Shown here: positions 62,436 to 64,000 of the stretch, in pieces
Position numbering within the stretch: position 1 is the first letter of the stretch
Layout: every line of letters starts with the position of its first letter
From: Halapricum hydrolyticum
GTDB taxonomy: Archaea > Halobacteriota > Halobacteria > Halobacteriales > Haloarculaceae
Assembly: GCA_025517565.1 (NCBI GenBank)
Contig: JAOPKD010000012.1
Coordinates: forward strand, 23,631 to 87,630
Direction of reading: 5' to 3'
DNA: 64,000 bases
The notes under the pieces: generated by a model
What the model was told of the DNA's origin: nothing
What the model saw: only the letters and a program-made list of their open reading frames with translations
The model's database searches: none
Position numbers and translations under genes: made by a program

Positions 62436-63836
62436 ATGGTACTCGACGATCTCGGACAATCGCTACGCGGGGCCCTGGACGATCTCCGGGGCAAGTCCCG
62501 CATCGACGAGGAAGACGTCGACGCTGTCGTCAAGGAGATCCAGCGGTCGCTCCTGCAAGCTGACGTCGACGTCGACCTCGTGATGGGACTCTCGGACGAC
62601 ATCAAATCCCGCGCGCTCGAGGAGGAGCCGCCGGCCGGCACCTCCGCGCGCGACTGGGTGCTGCGGATCGTCTACGAGGAGCTGGTCGAACTGGTGGGCG
62701 AATCCACCGAGTTGCCGCTGGAATCCCAGACGATCATGCTCGCCGGCCTCTACGGGTCGGGGAAGACCACGACTGCGGCGAAGATGGCCTGGTGGTTCTC
62801 GACGAAGGGGCTCCGGCCGGCCATTATCCAGACCGACACCGACCGCCCCGGGGCCTACGACCAGGCCAAGCAGATGGCCGAGAAGGCGGAGGTCGACTTC
62901 TACGGAGATCCCGACGCCGAGAACCCGGTCGAGATCGCCCGCGAGGGGCTGGAAGCGACCGAGAACGCTGACGTCCGGATCGTCGACACGGCCGGCCGGG
63001 ACGGCCTCAACGAGGAACTGATTGAGCAGATCGAGCGCATCGAACGCGAGGTCCAGCCCGACCGGAACCTGCTGGTGCTCGACGCTGCGATGGGCCAGAG
63101 CGCGAAGAGCCAGGCCGCCGACTTCCAGGCGGCGATCGGCATCGACGGTGTGATTATCACCAAACTCGACGGGACCGCGAAAGGTGGCGGCGCGCTCGCC
63201 GCAGTGGACGAGACCGATTCGACGATCGCGTTCCTCGGGACCGGCGAGACCGTCCAGGACATCGAGCGCTTCGAACCGTCGGGGTTCATTTCCCGGCTGC
63301 TCGGGATGGGCGATCTCAAACAGCTCACCGAGCGCGTCGAACGCGCGATGGAGCAGACCCAGGACGAAGACGAGGACTGGGACCCAGAGGACATGATGGA
63401 GGGGGAGTTCACCCTCTATGACATGCAAAAGCAGATGGAGGCGATGAACAACATGGGGCCGCTCGATCAGGTGATGGACATGATCCCCGGCATGGGCGGG
63501 GGGATCATGGACCAGCTGCCCGACGACGCCATGGACGTCACTGAAGAGCGGATGCGCGACTTCCAGGTCATCATGGACTCGATGACCGAAGGGGAGATGG
63601 AAGACCCCCGGATCGTCGGCAAGTCACGCATCGAGCGGATCGCCCGCGGGTCGGGCAAGCCCGAAGAGCGAATCCGCGAACTGCTCGAACAGCACAAGAT
63701 GATGTCCCGGACGCTCAAGCAGTTCCAGGGCATGGGCGACGCCGACATGGAACGCATGATGAAACAGATGCAACAGGGCGGCGGTGGCGGCGGCATGGGC
63801 GGTATGGGTGGCGGCGGCAATCCCTTCGGTGACTGA
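62436..63836 (+). CDS. srp54: Signal recognition particle 54 kDa protein
   Basis: A 466-residue SRP GTPase that binds signal sequences and targets ribosomes to the membrane. The N domain is residues 1-~95. The G domain has GLYGSGKT (104-111), [16 protein letters not shown] (184-189) and [11 protein letters not shown] (242-252). The Met-rich M domain (~300-466) binds 7S RNA and ends in a Gly/Met-rich tail with [18 protein letters not shown]. The 7S RNA gene is not in the window. The next 164 bases to the window edge hold no gene. Confidence 0.96.
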   Translation: MVLDDLGQSLRGALDDLRGKSRIDEEDVDAVVKEIQRSLLQADVDVDLVMGLSDDIKSRALEEEPPAGTSARDWVLRIVYEELVELVGESTELPLESQTIMLAGLYGSGKTTTAAKMAWWFSTKGLRPAIIQTDTDRPGAYDQAKQMAEKAEVDFYGDPDAENPVEIAREGLEATENADVRIVDTAGRDGLNEELIEQIERIEREVQPDRNLLVLDAAMGQSAKSQAADFQAAIGIDGVIITKLDGTAKGGGALAAVDETDSTIAFLGTGETVQDIERFEPSGFISRLLGMGDLKQLTERVERAMEQTQDEDEDWDPEDMMEGEFTLYDMQKQMEAMNNMGPLDQVMDMIPGMGGGIMDQLPDDAMDVTEERMRDFQVIMDSMTEGEMEDPRIVGKSRIERIARGSGKPEERIRELLEQHKMMSRTLKQFQGMGDADMERMMKQMQQGGGGGGMGGMGGGGNPFGD

Positions 63837-64000
63837 TTCAGAACAGGCCGAAAGCAGTCATTGGACGACGCATCCTGTGAGATACCGAAGATCGAACGTT
63901 CAACGGAGCCTGTTATTATCCCAACCTCGGGATTCCTCCGCCTGAACAGTAGTTGCCGATTCAAATTGCAGGATGTTCGCTGAGGTACGACGCGATCGTC

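Noticed and set aside
63837..64000. Minus-strand open frame at the right edge of the window.
   Set aside because: It is mostly antisense to srp54, and the free 164 bases show no start, motif or codon bias.

Overview
The window is chromosomal DNA from a halophilic archaeon (class Halobacteria). The evidence is high GC with acidic proteomes, short or absent 5' leaders with TATA-like boxes about 30 bp from start codons, an S-layer glycoprotein and a second secreted protein with PGF-CTERM tails, a pyruvoyl arginine decarboxylase, a form III RuBisCO, archaeal SRP54 and a haloarchaeal rpa-rpap-rpe replication-protein operon. A Haloarculaceae-type genus is possible but cannot be settled from this sequence alone.

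Layout. 1-5.0 kb: end of rtcA, a flavodoxin, a bactofilin-like membrane protein, then a divergent lrp/carA pair with a near-perfect palindrome between them; each of these two genes is followed by an unusual array of alternating hairpins. 5.0-10.7 kb: upstream region and the 1,636-residue S-layer glycoprotein. 11.1-16.6 kb: DUF63 membrane protein, deoC, a PGF-CTERM surface protein, a tRNA methylthiotransferase. 16.6-19.6 kb: an endonuclease/exonuclease/phosphatase family protein and a TnpB (IS605-type) element inserted in the 3' end of a lipoprotein gene. 19.6-26.1 kb: HerA-like ATPase, pdaD, and a CBS protein-glyS-polyprenol kinase-like operon. 26.2-36.8 kb: many small haloarchaeal conserved genes, an Lrp-aminotransferase operon, tRNA-Ile(GAU) beside a tRNA-derived palindrome, a DUF255 protein, a TrmB regulator, pcm, a PHP phosphoesterase and a KaiC-like ATPase. 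36.9-45.3 kb: purU behind a tiny overlapping upstream frame, an eight-repeat surface protein paired with an RND/MMPL transporter, and RuBisCO. 45.5-54.9 kb: MinD-like ATPase, UspA, the rpa1-rpap1-rpe operon, MATE and EamA transporters and a hydrolase. 55-64 kb: flavin monooxygenase, UDP-GlcNAc 2-epimerase, a disulfide oxidoreductase, KDPG aldolase, PiT phosphate transporter, UspA and srp54.

Most genes are housekeeping or conserved haloarchaeal genes. The more unusual signals are non-coding or mosaic: hairpin modules whose stems change together, a tRNA-Ile 3'-end duplication folded into a nested palindrome, a TnpB element whose guide and target can be read from the broken host gene, a perfect 16-bp inverted repeat running from the rpap1 stop codon to the rpe start codon, two genes with a decayed tandem copy of their own 3' end just after the stop codon, and an 11-codon upstream frame that ends on the purU start codon.
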